Below are positions 1 through 6,107 of a stretch of 35,659 nt of DNA, piece after piece. Source of the stretch: a virus; the IMG/VR virus record IMGVR_UViG_3300044949_001184, positions 1 to 35,659 of that record; one strand, given 5' to 3'. Position numbers and translations under genes: made by a program. The notes under the pieces are model-generated. The model made no database searches. It was not told where the DNA came from and saw nothing but the letters and a program-made list of their open reading frames with translations. Within the stretch, counting starts at the first letter, position 1. Each line of letters opens with the position of its first letter.

Positions 1-94
1 GCCTTCGCCCTCGATGCGGGCCGAGCCGACGATCCACGGGACGTCCGCGCCTCGCTTGCGCCACCGCCAAGCGACAGGCTCCCCTTCATCCGGG
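1..94. repeat. Left copy of 94-bp terminal direct repeat
   Basis: The first 94 bases are identical to the last 94 bases of the window. The repeat lies inside a coding sequence that is restored exactly in frame when one copy is removed and the ends joined. That fits a circularly permuted or headful-packaged genome opened arbitrarily by an assembler better than a biological terminal repeat. It indicates that the genome is complete. Confidence 0.95.
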
Positions 95-249
95 CGGGTG
101 TTCCATGCGGTGAGGGCTTCGCGTAGATCGCGGATAAAGTCGGCGGTGTGCCGATGGTCCGACCAGTCGGGAGTGTCCCAGCGGTCGCAAACGGCCAACG
201 CGGCCTTCGCCAGCTTCTCTGTCTCTGTCATGGTGTGTTCCTTGCTCAT
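1..249 (-). CDS. Conserved-looking phage protein of unknown function, N-terminal part (gene crosses the window ends)
   Basis: This is the first 83 codons of a 171-residue protein whose remaining 88 codons are read leftward from 35565 to the stop at 35299. The start ATG overlaps the stop of the upstream gene (ATGA), as in nearly every junction of this operon. The predicted protein is soluble and mixed alpha/beta, with a Trp/Arg-rich stretch around residues 58-75 (AWRWRKRGADVPWIVG). No signal peptide, membrane segment or recognised catalytic motif is visible. It is the last gene of the leftward operon, after the recombination genes and two small unknown genes. I do not recognise the family. Confidence 0.8.
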   Translation of the reverse strand, partial: MSKEHTMTETEKLAKAALAVCDRWDTPDWSDHRHTADFIRDLREALTAWNTRPDEGEPVAWRWRKRGADVPWIVGSARIEGEG

Positions 250-431
250 GCGAACAACTCCCCCTGCTGGCCTCTCTCGGCCTCTGTGGCGCGGTGTTCG
301 GCGTCGTTGGCCCATTGGTCCAGAACCTCGGCAAACTCCCGCTGGTGAGCGTATTCAGACGCCCGGCGAACCTCCGCCTCACGACGATGGACAGCGGCTG
401 TGAACCTGGCTCTCTCTGACGGGCTGGCCAT
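246..431 (-). CDS. Small hypothetical protein, 61 residues
   Basis: A short, highly charged, probably all-helical protein rich in Glu, Arg and Ala that ends in GELFA. Its ATG shares one base with the stop of the preceding gene (TAATG), and its stop overlaps the next start, so it is probably translated by re-initiation within the leftward operon. Codon use matches its neighbours, with third positions mostly G or C. No family is recognised. Its position behind the recombination genes suggests an accessory early function, which is inference only. Confidence 0.7.
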   Translation of the reverse strand: MASPSERARFTAAVHRREAEVRRASEYAHQREFAEVLDQWANDAEHRATEAERGQQGELFA

Positions 432-763
432 TAAGCTGCCTTCCCATCACATACCGGCCCGCTCGGGAATGTGTCGGGACAAGCCTCAATTGCAGCGTGA
501 CCGGCCTCCGTGACCTGCCAAGCCATCATCGGCCCGCTCGACCTAAACGGCATCGCCTCGCCGGGCTCGCAGACGGGGACGGCCTCAATCCAACCAGCGA
601 CTCGCAAGCTCTCCATGGTTGGCCCGGTGGCGGCAATCGTACGTCCCCTGCGCCCTCCGGCGTAGATCAACTCCCGCGCCAAAAACGGGCGGCGGCGCAA
701 GGCGATAGAGGCTTTCAGCGCCTTCAGTGCGGCCCAGCGCGTAAGGGTTAGGGTGGGCTTCAT
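431..763 (-). CDS. Hypothetical protein, 110 residues, possibly winged-helix-like
   Basis: The N-terminal third is basic (RWAALKALKASIALRRRPF), followed by ARELIYAGGRRGRTI. The middle, TMESLRVAGWIEAVPV, ends in a turn and then WQVTEAGHAAIEA. That order resembles a small winged helix-turn-helix of the kind found in phage accessory regulators, where the recognition helix is followed by 'GW.....' and 'T.AG..A'. The start overlaps the stop of the HNH endonuclease gene (ATGA). The winged-helix reading is a by-eye resemblance, and neither function nor target is known. Confidence 0.7.
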   Translation of the reverse strand: MKPTLTLTRWAALKALKASIALRRRPFLARELIYAGGRRGRTIAATGPTMESLRVAGWIEAVPVCEPGEAMPFRSSGPMMAWQVTEAGHAAIEACPDTFPSGPVCDGKAA

Positions 764-1491
764 GCTGCCTCTGTCTGGTTTAGGGAGACACCTTCACGGG
801 CGGCGAAGGCGCCGCCTGTAATCCCGCGCGCGGCCATCGAAATCGCGCCGTGCGTCACGCCAAAGCGTTTCGCCAGCGGGTGCGCCCCGTACTCAGGATG
901 GCGAGGCTGATAAACGCTGCGAATGTAGGCGACTGCCTCGGCGGTCAGCTTGCGACCAGACCGCAATTCAGCGAGAGCGGCGCTGGCGGTGTCGTGGCGC
1001 GCTTGCTCATCGGGGGACATTTGCCCGATCACGCGCCGCCACGTCTTGCCGGTCTTTATGTTGTCGATGGCGTTGCGGTAGAGCCCGAAATAGCGCGCAA
1101 TCTTCCGGCTGCTGTGATCCTGGAGAAGCGCGCGGATGACCCGCACGTCGCCATCGCTCAGCTTCGACAGCCGATGAGCCTCACCAAACAGCCTGACGCC
1201 CTCACGTCGCCGCCCCTTGGCGATCATGTCGTCAACGTTGTCCTGCGGCGTTCCTGCGAACAGATGATCGGGGTTCACGCAGGCTGGCGTGTCGCACTTG
1301 TGACAGGCGAACATGCCGGGCGGGATTGGTCCCTTGTAGGCTTCCAAAGACAAACGAGATGCGAGAACCTGGCGGCGCTCGTGCATCAACGTCCCGCGCA
1401 TATTCCTGCCCATCGGCCCGGTCCAAAGCCAACATCCGGTGTTGGCCTCAAACTCGACGCTATCCAGAATGCGCTGTTGAAGGTGGGTCAT
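760..1491 (-). CDS. HNH homing-type endonuclease with C-terminal DNA-binding repeats
   Basis: A free-standing HNH endonuclease of 243 residues. It opens with CWLWTG (residues 20-25), continues with the core HKCDTPACVNPDHLF (64-78) and ends the catalytic part with GTPQDNVDDMIAKGR. This is the classic HNH_3-type signature with His, Asn and His in place and paired Cys for structural zinc. Two helix-turn-helix-like segments follow, near residues 104-150 (KLSDGDVRVIRALL, then SSRKIARYFGLYRNAIDNIKTG) and 180-225 (LTAEAVAYIRSVY, then PLAKRFGVTHGAISMAARG); they probably grip the target DNA. Start and stop both overlap the neighbouring genes by ATGA, so the gene has become part of the operon, not interrupted a host gene. 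The role is probably self-spread or cutting of competitor phage DNA. Confidence 0.92.
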   Translation of the reverse strand: MTHLQQRILDSVEFEANTGCWLWTGPMGRNMRGTLMHERRQVLASRLSLEAYKGPIPPGMFACHKCDTPACVNPDHLFAGTPQDNVDDMIAKGRRREGVRLFGEAHRLSKLSDGDVRVIRALLQDHSSRKIARYFGLYRNAIDNIKTGKTWRRVIGQMSPDEQARHDTASAALAELRSGRKLTAEAVAYIRSVYQPRHPEYGAHPLAKRFGVTHGAISMAARGITGGAFAAREGVSLNQTEAA

Positions 1492-1886
1492 GCTGCCTCG
1501 TCAAAATGCCTGACGAACACTCCCTCGCGGGCGCACCACGCGAGAATGAACGTGATCAAATCGGCGCACTCTGCCTTGTTTAGTTCGGAGGTTTTCAGGC
1601 CCATCGGAAACATACCGTCTCCGTCGAGCGTGGGAACGAATGTAATCTCGGCTCCCCACGCCTGCATAAAAACCGCCTTCCAGAGTGCGACGCTCATTTT
1701 AACACCGTTGTGGACGCGGCGCTGCTTTAAGATTTGAGAAATTAGCCCGTGAACCGCTTTGTTTTGCTTGTCAGTCCTCTTGCGCTTCCGAAACTCAACA
1801 ACCGTGTCATCCTCGGCGTTCATGCACCAGTTGGCTGCGGTCTGCCGGTTGGCCTTGGTGTTTAGGATCACGAGGGGGCGGCTCAC
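1488..1886 (-). CDS. ninB: NinB-like recombination protein
   Basis: The family pattern is clear: VILNTKANRQTAANWCMNA at the N-terminus, a basic strand FRKRKRTDKQNKAVHGLI, then KAVFMQAW, FVPTLDGDGMFPMGLKTSELNKA and a C-terminal helix ending near GVF. Lambda NinB (Orf) binds ssDNA and SSB and helps RecA-type or Red recombination load or mediate strands. A longer open frame extends upstream, but homology starts at a GTG with GGAG about 10 bases ahead, giving 132 residues, close to the usual NinB size; I chose that start. The gene sits directly behind the exonuclease and annealase genes, which fits a recombination role. Confidence 0.88.
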   Translation of the reverse strand: MSRPLVILNTKANRQTAANWCMNAEDDTVVEFRKRKRTDKQNKAVHGLISQILKQRRVHNGVKMSVALWKAVFMQAWGAEITFVPTLDGDGMFPMGLKTSELNKAECADLITFILAWCAREGVFVRHFDEAA

Positions 1887-1977
1887 GGACGGTGATCTCC
1901 GTACCGGGGAAGGCGTCCAGCACCGCACGGCAGAACGCGCGCATGGCGATGACGTGGGGCGTATCGGGTGGACGCAC
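1807..1977 (-). CDS. Possible small overlapping gene, 56 residues
   Basis: Immediately after the YqaJ stop, a GTG opens a frame that runs to a TGA inside ninB. From the GTG to the ninB start this frame has the strong G/C third-position bias of the genome, and it reads RPPDTPHVIAMRAFCRAV and then LDAFPGTEITVRE, which looks like real protein. After ninB begins, the bias weakens. This suggests that a short protein is encoded in what would otherwise be a 91-base gap. The start might be the inner ATG (MRAFC). No family is recognised. The alternative is that the region is leader for ninB only. Confidence 0.4.
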   Translation of the reverse strand: MRPPDTPHVIAMRAFCRAVLDAFPGTEITVREPPPRDPKHQGQPADRSQLVHERRG

Positions 1978-2601
1978 TCACGCCGCCCTCGCATAGCGTT
2001 CGGTCAACGCCGCGACCTTGGCGTCAATCTCGGCGAGGAAGGCCGAAACCTCCGTCTCCAGGTCGAGGATCAAACTCGCGTCGCGGTCCACCCGCTTGAC
2101 GAAAAGCTGCATCGACGGGGGAAGGCGAGGATCGAAGCTGGCGAAGTCGCACCACGCCCGGCCCGTGCAGGCCATTTGCCATTGCATCTGCGTTATGTAC
2201 TTGCCGGGGACGGTCTCGCTCAGGAGCGTGTCGAGGTGCGTCGCGGTGTTCGGACACTTGAACTCGACCAGCCCGTCCAGCCCGACCAGCCCGTCCGGTG
2301 ACGCGCCGCTCATGGCGATCTCGGGATGGTCAACGAAGGCGATCTCGGCCACCTCGACGCCCATCAGATCCGCATAGGCTCGGCGAGCGTGCGGCTCCTG
2401 TTCCACGCCGTGCTGCATGGCCGCGTTCGTGAAGCTGGGCGCCGTGGATTGCGTCAGACGCTCGGCGATCAGCTCGGCGGCATAGTTGGCCCGGCTCGCG
2501 CCATAGCCGGTCTTGGTCTTGGCGATGACGTCAGCGACGCGGGAAGCCGTGACCTTGCCGCAGCGCACGGCGAACCATTCCGCACTACCTTGGGCGATCA
2601 T
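1978..2601 (-). CDS. YqaJ-type viral recombinase, lambda-exonuclease fold
   Basis: Probably a 5'-3' dsDNA exonuclease that resects ends to make ssDNA for the partner annealing protein. The 207-residue protein has the family order: QGSAEWFAVRCGKVTAS at residues 4-20, a HGVEQEPHARRAY helix at 64-76, ASPDGLV at 100-106 carrying the metal-binding Asp, VEFKCP at 112-117 carrying the Glu-x-Lys catalytic pair, and KYITQMQWQMACTG at 134-147. All expected active-site residues are present. The start overlaps the stop of the Erf gene (ATGA), so nuclease and annealase are translationally coupled, as in Red/RecET-like two-component systems. It should act on linear phage DNA ends and replication intermediates. 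Confidence 0.93.
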   Translation of the reverse strand: MIAQGSAEWFAVRCGKVTASRVADVIAKTKTGYGASRANYAAELIAERLTQSTAPSFTNAAMQHGVEQEPHARRAYADLMGVEVAEIAFVDHPEIAMSGASPDGLVGLDGLVEFKCPNTATHLDTLLSETVPGKYITQMQWQMACTGRAWCDFASFDPRLPPSMQLFVKRVDRDASLILDLETEVSAFLAEIDAKVAALTERYARAA

Positions 2602-3215
2602 GCCGCCACCTGTTCGGCTTGCAGCTCGTCGTAAAACCTGTTGATTTCGACAAGGCGCTCCGGGTCGCTCGCGTCCAGATCGGCGAGGAGCTTGGACGCC
2701 AGCTTATAGGCGCGCTCGCGCTCGGCAGGGGTCGGCAGGCCGCGCAGGGTGGTAACGAAGCGGTCGGCCCGTTCGGACAGCGTGGGGGGCTTCGGGGCCT
2801 CCTGCGGCGCGGTCTGTTGACGTGGCCCGCTGGCGCTGTTGCCGTCATCATCAACAGCCGGGATGCCGAGAATAGCCATCAGAGCGCCGCGCCGGGCATA
2901 GGTCAGCGTTGCGAGCGTGGCCTGCGGATCGGACTTGGCGAGGGGCATATGAAACTCGCCCTCGATCCATTCGCCCGACTTGTGGATGATCCGGGTGAAC
3001 AGTTGCAGGCGGCCTTCGATCACGAGGCCCGGCGACTGCATCACGGCGAGGTCGCTCTCTGCGAGGATTGACCGGCTGGCATCCACGACTGACGCAAGGT
3101 CGGCGTAAGTGTTCTTGAAGTGCGGGTTCTTGGCGTTCTTGGCCGCGCCTTCCAGCTTGCCAAGGGCCAAGGTCAGAGCGGGCGCCAGGGCCTTTATGGA
3201 TTCAGACGTTCGCAT
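2598..3215 (-). CDS. erf: Erf-family single-strand annealing protein
   Basis: Binds and anneals ssDNA during phage recombination and genome circularisation. The ERF signature covers residues 1-125: alternating helix and strand with KNAKNPHFKNTYADLASVVDA, then LQLFTRIIHKSGEWIEGEF, then DPQATLATLTYARRGALMAILGI. The C-terminal part (130-205) is a Pro/Gln-rich linker and a Glu/Arg-rich helix, as in P22 Erf. The length is typical. A GAGG motif lies about 8 bases before the ATG, so this gene has its own ribosome site after a 45-base gap, the only clear gap in the operon. It is coupled to the YqaJ nuclease downstream. Assignment of the ERF family is firm; partner specificity is inferred. Confidence 0.92.
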   Translation of the reverse strand: MRTSESIKALAPALTLALGKLEGAAKNAKNPHFKNTYADLASVVDASRSILAESDLAVMQSPGLVIEGRLQLFTRIIHKSGEWIEGEFHMPLAKSDPQATLATLTYARRGALMAILGIPAVDDDGNSASGPRQQTAPQEAPKPPTLSERADRFVTTLRGLPTPAERERAYKLASKLLADLDASDPERLVEINRFYDELQAEQVAA

Positions 3216-3260
3216 GGGATGCCTCGTTGACGGTGTTTGTGCTGTTCATTGCTCGAGCGG

Positions 3261-3470
3261 TCACGCGCTCGCTCCCTGCGGCCAAACCTTCCTCGCCCTG
3301 CCATCAGGCCCGACACGCTGGACGATGACTTGAGCCGGGTACGTCGGATGATCGAGGCGGACGCGATGCCATTCGGCGCGGGCTTTGGCGCGGGCGAACA
3401 CGTCCAGCGCCTCAATGACGTGGCCGGTGTTGGGGATGACGATGCGGTAGCAGGGGGCGGGCGCGCTCAT
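3261..3470 (-). CDS. Hypothetical protein, 69 residues
   Basis: A small basic protein with CYRIVIPNTGHVIEALDVF near the start, a helix rich in Arg/Ala/Glu, and a beta-like C-terminus AQVIVQRVGPDGRARKVW. It looks like a compact alpha/beta domain. The ATG overlaps the previous stop (ATGA). No catalytic motif, signal or membrane segment is visible and I do not recognise a family. It is probably co-expressed with the Erf/YqaJ recombination genes that follow. Confidence 0.75.
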   Translation of the reverse strand: MSAPAPCYRIVIPNTGHVIEALDVFARAKARAEWHRVRLDHPTYPAQVIVQRVGPDGRARKVWPQGASA

Positions 3471-3817
3471 TGGTCAGACCCCGTGGCCTTGGCGATTGCG
3501 GCCCGTGCGGCTTGCTCTGCGTTGAGGGCGTGCGTGTAGGCGTCGAGGGTCGTTGTCGCCTCAATGGCGAACGGCGAGACGATCATCGCCAGAGCCGTTT
3601 GCGCGGCCTTCAGGGCGTCCAGAAGATCGGGAGCGGAGGCTATCAGGCGGGCGTTGGCGAGGCACTTCGGGCCGACCTTCGCGGGGTCGTCGAGCCAATC
3701 GACATCTACGATGTGGGCCACCACGTCGCCGTTAGCGTCAGGCGCGAGGATCGTCAGCATGGGGTCCGTTTCGTCCTCGACGACCCAGCTTCCCGCCGTA
3801 TGCTTCACCTCTCCCAT
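3467..3817 (-). CDS. Conserved phage hypothetical protein with NARLIASAPDLL motif
   Basis: A 116-residue protein of a type very common in phage early regions. The N-terminal HTAGSWVVEDE resembles the 'HTPGPW.V' opening of that group. The middle has VAHIVDVDWLDDP, and then comes the hallmark ANARLIASAPDLLDALKA. A C-terminal helix, NAEQAARAAIAKA, follows. The function of these proteins is unknown. A longer frame exists, but the Met that begins MGEVKHTAGSW overlaps the upstream stop by one base and matches the family start, so I used it. It lies within the coupled leftward operon. Confidence 0.82.
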   Translation of the reverse strand: MGEVKHTAGSWVVEDETDPMLTILAPDANGDVVAHIVDVDWLDDPAKVGPKCLANARLIASAPDLLDALKAAQTALAMIVSPFAIEATTTLDAYTHALNAEQAARAAIAKATGSDQ

Positions 3818-4116
3818 CAGGCAGTCTCCATCATGTGCTGATAAGTCCCGAGCCGTCGGCGCGACCACGACAGCGGCGGCTCGCCCTCGGGCATCCCGCA
3901 CCGCATCGCTGCGTCTCGCATGGCCTCATAGGCCGGGCGGCCCCACGTCGAGCGGTAGCGGTCCACGGCGTCGGCGAGGGCGTCATAGTCGGCTAGGCTG
4001 CCGGTGAGGGGTCGGGAGGACACGACGGGGGGGCGTGCCGTGTCCTCCCTGCTCGCGCGTCCTTGCTGGGGATCGCGCGGGGTTCTGTTGGGGGCGGTCC
4101 AGTCGAGGAGGCTCAT
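3817..4116 (-). CDS. Hypothetical protein, 99 residues
   Basis: The first 40 residues are Pro/Arg/Ser-rich and probably disordered. The second half looks folded: SLADYDALADAVDRYRSTW, then GRPAYEAMRDAAMRCGM, then SWSRRRLGTYQHMM. The start overlaps the upstream stop (ATGA) and the stop shares a base with the next start. No family is recognised. Codon use is that of the operon. Confidence 0.75.
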   Translation of the reverse strand: MSLLDWTAPNRTPRDPQQGRASREDTARPPVVSSRPLTGSLADYDALADAVDRYRSTWGRPAYEAMRDAAMRCGMPEGEPPLSWSRRRLGTYQHMMETA

Positions 4117-4337
4117 TGCCCGGCCTCCTTGACCGGCAGAATGGCGATGCGGAATTGCGGCTGGCCGTCGCTTTCGACCGTGATTTCGTGGCCGACCTCG
4201 ATCAGGTCTGCGACGGCGCGCAACACGTCGCTGGTCACGTCGTGCCGGGGCTCCTTGAGCCGCTGGCCGTCCTTGGTCGGATACCCGGCCATAATCCGCC
4301 GACCGAGCGACGTGCAGGCAACGCGAAGTCGGCTCAT
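4113..4337 (-). CDS. DUF7446-like small phage protein, 74 residues
   Basis: The pattern SRLRVACTSLGRRIMAGYPTK, then a Lys/His-rich turn, then DVTSDVLRAVADLIEVG and a final strand pair, resembles a family of small phage proteins of unknown function that I recall as DUF7446 (a 'KVG.S.LT..I.AG' opening and 'DVT..VL.AV'). The fold would be a small beta-alpha-beta unit. It is translated by ATGA coupling from the membrane micro-protein upstream. The family label is from memory and should be treated as moderate; the existence of the gene is well supported by codon bias and spacing. Confidence 0.75.
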   Translation of the reverse strand: MSRLRVACTSLGRRIMAGYPTKDGQRLKEPRHDVTSDVLRAVADLIEVGHEITVESDGQPQFRIAILPVKEAGQ

Positions 4338-4420
4338 GACGTGATGATCCAGATGAGCGCCGCCCAGACGAGCAGGACGACGGTGAGGTAATTAGCGGCG
4401 GAGCGGCTGGGGCGGGTCAT
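4334..4420 (-). CDS. Membrane micro-protein, 28 residues
   Basis: The frame reads MTRPSRSAANYLTVVLLV followed by WAALIWIITS. The N-terminus is short and basic, followed by one transmembrane helix of about 18 residues, so a cytoplasmic N-terminus is predicted. Both ends are ATGA overlaps with its neighbours, which is strong support for a translated gene despite its size. No family is recognised. It might modulate a host membrane process or anchor a partner; this is inference. Confidence 0.6.
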   Translation of the reverse strand: MTRPSRSAANYLTVVLLVWAALIWIITS

Positions 4421-4518
4421 TGCGCGGCCCCCATGCTCGTCACGTAGAGCCCGACCAGCGCGGCCCATGACACACAGGCCAGCGCGAGGATGAGGAGGGC
4501 GCGGGTGCGGATGCTCAT
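4417..4518 (-). CDS. Membrane micro-protein, 33 residues
   Basis: The frame reads MSIRTRALLILALACVSW followed by AALVGLYVTSMGAAQ. A basic N-terminus is followed by a hydrophobic segment of about 20 residues, which could be a membrane anchor or an uncleaved signal. It starts on the stop of the first operon gene and ends on the start of the next micro-protein (ATGA at both junctions). Two consecutive single-span micro-proteins suggest a paired membrane function. The function is unknown. Confidence 0.6.
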   Translation of the reverse strand: MSIRTRALLILALACVSWAALVGLYVTSMGAAQ

Positions 4519-4793
4519 CGACCGCTCGCCATTTCCCAGCGGGACTCCGCTGCCTGTTCGGCGTGGTCGGTGTCGGCCTCGGCGAGGGCGTCGAGAGCCT
4601 CGGCGCGGAGGTGATCCAAAATCAGGCGCGACAGCTCGGGCGACACCGGAACCATGCGCGAGGTGTGGTGACGACGGCCAACCGGGCGGCTGGGGTCATA
4701 CAGGACGACGCCGATCTCGGTGATCTCCGGCTCATCGCCCTCCATCGCCTCGACGAATACGTCGACTTCAAAGCTGATCGTTGCGGTCTGCAT
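4515..4793 (-). CDS. First gene of leftward operon, hypothetical, 92 residues
   Basis: An acidic protein that begins with beta-rich MQTATISFEVDVFVEAMEG and EPEITEIGVVLYD, and ends with a long helix, PELSRLILDHLRAEALDALAE. An upstream in-frame Met exists, but GGAGAG lies 8 bases before the ATG used here, and the predicted transcription start lies just upstream. It is the promoter-proximal gene and so probably the most strongly expressed of the early leftward set. No family is recognised. Confidence 0.8.
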   Translation of the reverse strand: MQTATISFEVDVFVEAMEGDEPEITEIGVVLYDPSRPVGRRHHTSRMVPVSPELSRLILDHLRAEALDALAEADTDHAEQAAESRWEMASGR

Positions 4794-4805
4794 CTGCGTC
4801 TCTCC

Positions 4806-4842
4806 GTTTGTCCAAACCATATGACGCCTCGAAAATCTTTCG
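4806..4842. promoter_or_regulatory. Two putative operators in the divergent control region
   Basis: GTTTG-TC-CAAAC (4806-4817) and CGAAA-ATC-TTTCG (4830-4842) are perfect inverted repeats. The first sits at the predicted leftward transcription start and the second fills the -35/-10 spacer of the same promoter. Both lie within 90 bases of the start of the small HTH gene read the other way. A weaker rightward promoter (TTGTCC at 4808, 17 bases, GAAAAT at 4831) would overlap both. This is the layout of a regulated divergent switch, but binding is inferred. Confidence 0.4.
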
Positions 4843-4847
4843 GTCAA
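4819..4847 (-). promoter_or_regulatory. Leftward early promoter
   Basis: Read on the minus strand: TTGACC (4847-4842), 17 bases, then TCATAT (4824-4819). The -35 matches five of six sigma70 consensus positions and the -10 is weak. The predicted start near 4812 gives a leader of about 19 bases carrying GGAGAG before the first operon gene. No other leftward promoter of this quality was seen nearby. Confidence 0.45.
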
Positions 4848-4897
4848 CATATTTTTTCAGGATGACAGCCGCGACGGCCCGTGCAATGGTGTCGGTC

Positions 4898-5098
4898 ATG
4901 GACGCGAAAACACTCATTGACGAACTCGGCCATTATACGGTTGTCGCTCGCAAGATCGGCGTAGCGCCGGGCGTGGTGGCTACCTGGCGCTCCCGGAACG
5001 CAATTCCGAAGGCGAGCTGGCCAGACCTTATGACCGCCTACCCTCGCAAAGCCTCTTTGCCTCGCCTGAAAGCGACGGCACAGGAGCGCGTTGAATGA
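4898..5098 (+). CDS. Small HTH regulator, carph-isopro / YdaS-like
   Basis: A 66-residue protein with the helix-turn-helix pattern LIDELGHYTVVARKIGVAP, then GVVATWRSRNAIPKASWPDL. The 'W..R..IP...W' part is the mark of small Cro-like phage regulators (carph-isopro domain). It would bind DNA as a dimer, most likely at the palindromes just upstream, making it a candidate Cro-like control protein. Alternative in-frame starts exist at 4862 and 4886; none has a convincing Shine-Dalgarno, and I chose the Met that best fits the domain length. It is the first gene of the rightward early operon. Confidence 0.8.
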   Translation: MDAKTLIDELGHYTVVARKIGVAPGVVATWRSRNAIPKASWPDLMTAYPRKASLPRLKATAQERVE

Positions 5099-5328
5099 GG
5101 CGCAACAAACTCCCTCGCGGAGCCTCCCTGAACTTTCCCCCGGCGCAGTCGAGCGCGTCGGGGGAGCTTTTGGGGGCTGATCTGGTCGCACTGGCCAACC
5201 GCCGTGAGCATGACGCGCTCGTTGCCGATGCCCTGCGCCTTCGCCGTGTGCAGGTCGGTAATCCCGCCGCCCGCCGGAAGCTGGCCGTTGCTGTTCGCCG
5301 GATGCTCGAACTGGAGCGCCGGGCATGA
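5095..5328 (+). CDS. Hypothetical protein, 77 residues
   Basis: The first 25 residues look disordered (Pro/Ser/Gly-rich), followed by a helical, Arg/Leu/Ala-rich half: LVALANRREHDALVADALRL, then AARRKLAVAVRRMLELERR. The positive charge suggests nucleic-acid or protein contact. It is coupled to the HTH gene before it (ATGA) and the methyltransferase after it. No family is recognised. Confidence 0.7.
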   Translation: MRRNKLPRGASLNFPPAQSSASGELLGADLVALANRREHDALVADALRLRRVQVGNPAARRKLAVAVRRMLELERRA

Positions 5329-6107
5329 CGGGGCGCGTTGAGACCATAGGCGACTGCACGCTGTATCTGGGTGACTGCCGCGAAATCATCGGCATTCTGC
5401 CGCTGGTTGATGCCGTCATCACCAGCCCGCCCTACAACTGCGGCAAGGACTACGGCGCGTCCAAGGATGACCTGTCGCTCGACGACTACGAGGAGTTTCT
5501 TCGGGCCTGCGTTTTTGAGATTGAGGCCAGCCGCCTTTGCGTCAACGTCGGCAACTACATTGGATCGCGCGAGACCCGCGTTCGGACGGCTGACGTCCTT
5601 GCCCGCGCCTGCGGAGAGTGGCCGGTTCTTGACGAGATAATTTGGGATAAGGGGCCTGCCAACGGCGCGGCGTGGGGTAACTTTCCAACCAGCCCGAGAA
5701 TCCGCGCACAGCACGAGATGATCTACGTTTACGGCGCCTCTGCGATGCGCGCTGACAGCGGGATCACTTGGGCCGAGTGGTCGCAGCTCACCACTTCGAT
5801 CTGGCGGGTTCCTGCTCGCGTAGACCTCAAAGAACACCCCGCACAAATGCCGGTGGAGATCGCCGACCGCTTGGTCCGCCTATACACGCCGACTGACGGC
5901 TTGGTTCTCGACCCGTTTGCTGGCTCGGGAACGACCGGCATTGCCTGCGCGATGAACGGTCGCCGCTTTATCGGCATTGAGCTTGATCAGGGCCATTTTG
6001 AGACCGCCTGCCGCCGGATAGAAGACGCCTACCGCCAGCCCCGCCTGTTCGCCGAGCCTGTCGCAAAGCCTGTTCAAACCGCCTTCGACCTGGAGGGCGC
6101 GCAATGA
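5325..6107 (+). CDS. Site-specific DNA methyltransferase, beta class (N6-adenine or N4-cytosine)
   Basis: Transfers a methyl group from S-adenosylmethionine to an exocyclic amino group in DNA. Motif IV TSPPYN lies at residues 33-38 and the AdoMet motif I DPFAGSGTTG at 196-205, in the order typical of the beta class (catalytic motif first). Between them is a target-recognition region with WDKGPANGAAWGNFPTSP. The last part, RRFIGIELDQGHFETACRRI, is also typical. At 260 residues it is complete. SPPY is common in N4-cytosine enzymes but is also found in N6-adenine enzymes, so the base is undecided. No cognate restriction enzyme is obvious apart from the HNH protein encoded next. The probable role is protection of phage DNA or regulatory methylation. 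Confidence 0.93.
   Translation: MTGRVETIGDCTLYLGDCREIIGILPLVDAVITSPPYNCGKDYGASKDDLSLDDYEEFLRACVFEIEASRLCVNVGNYIGSRETRVRTADVLARACGEWPVLDEIIWDKGPANGAAWGNFPTSPRIRAQHEMIYVYGASAMRADSGITWAEWSQLTTSIWRVPARVDLKEHPAQMPVEIADRLVRLYTPTDGLVLDPFAGSGTTGIACAMNGRRFIGIELDQGHFETACRRIEDAYRQPRLFAEPVAKPVQTAFDLEGAQ

Noticed and set aside
1-94. True short direct terminal repeat as in T7-like phages
   Set aside because: The repeat lies inside one gene and the large terminase is of the PBSX/P22 headful type, so an assembly overlap is more likely.
850-1737. Long rightward open frame (295 codons) over the HNH and ninB genes
   Set aside because: It is antisense to two genes with clear family motifs; it has no family pattern and no ribosome site, as expected for a GC-rich shadow frame.
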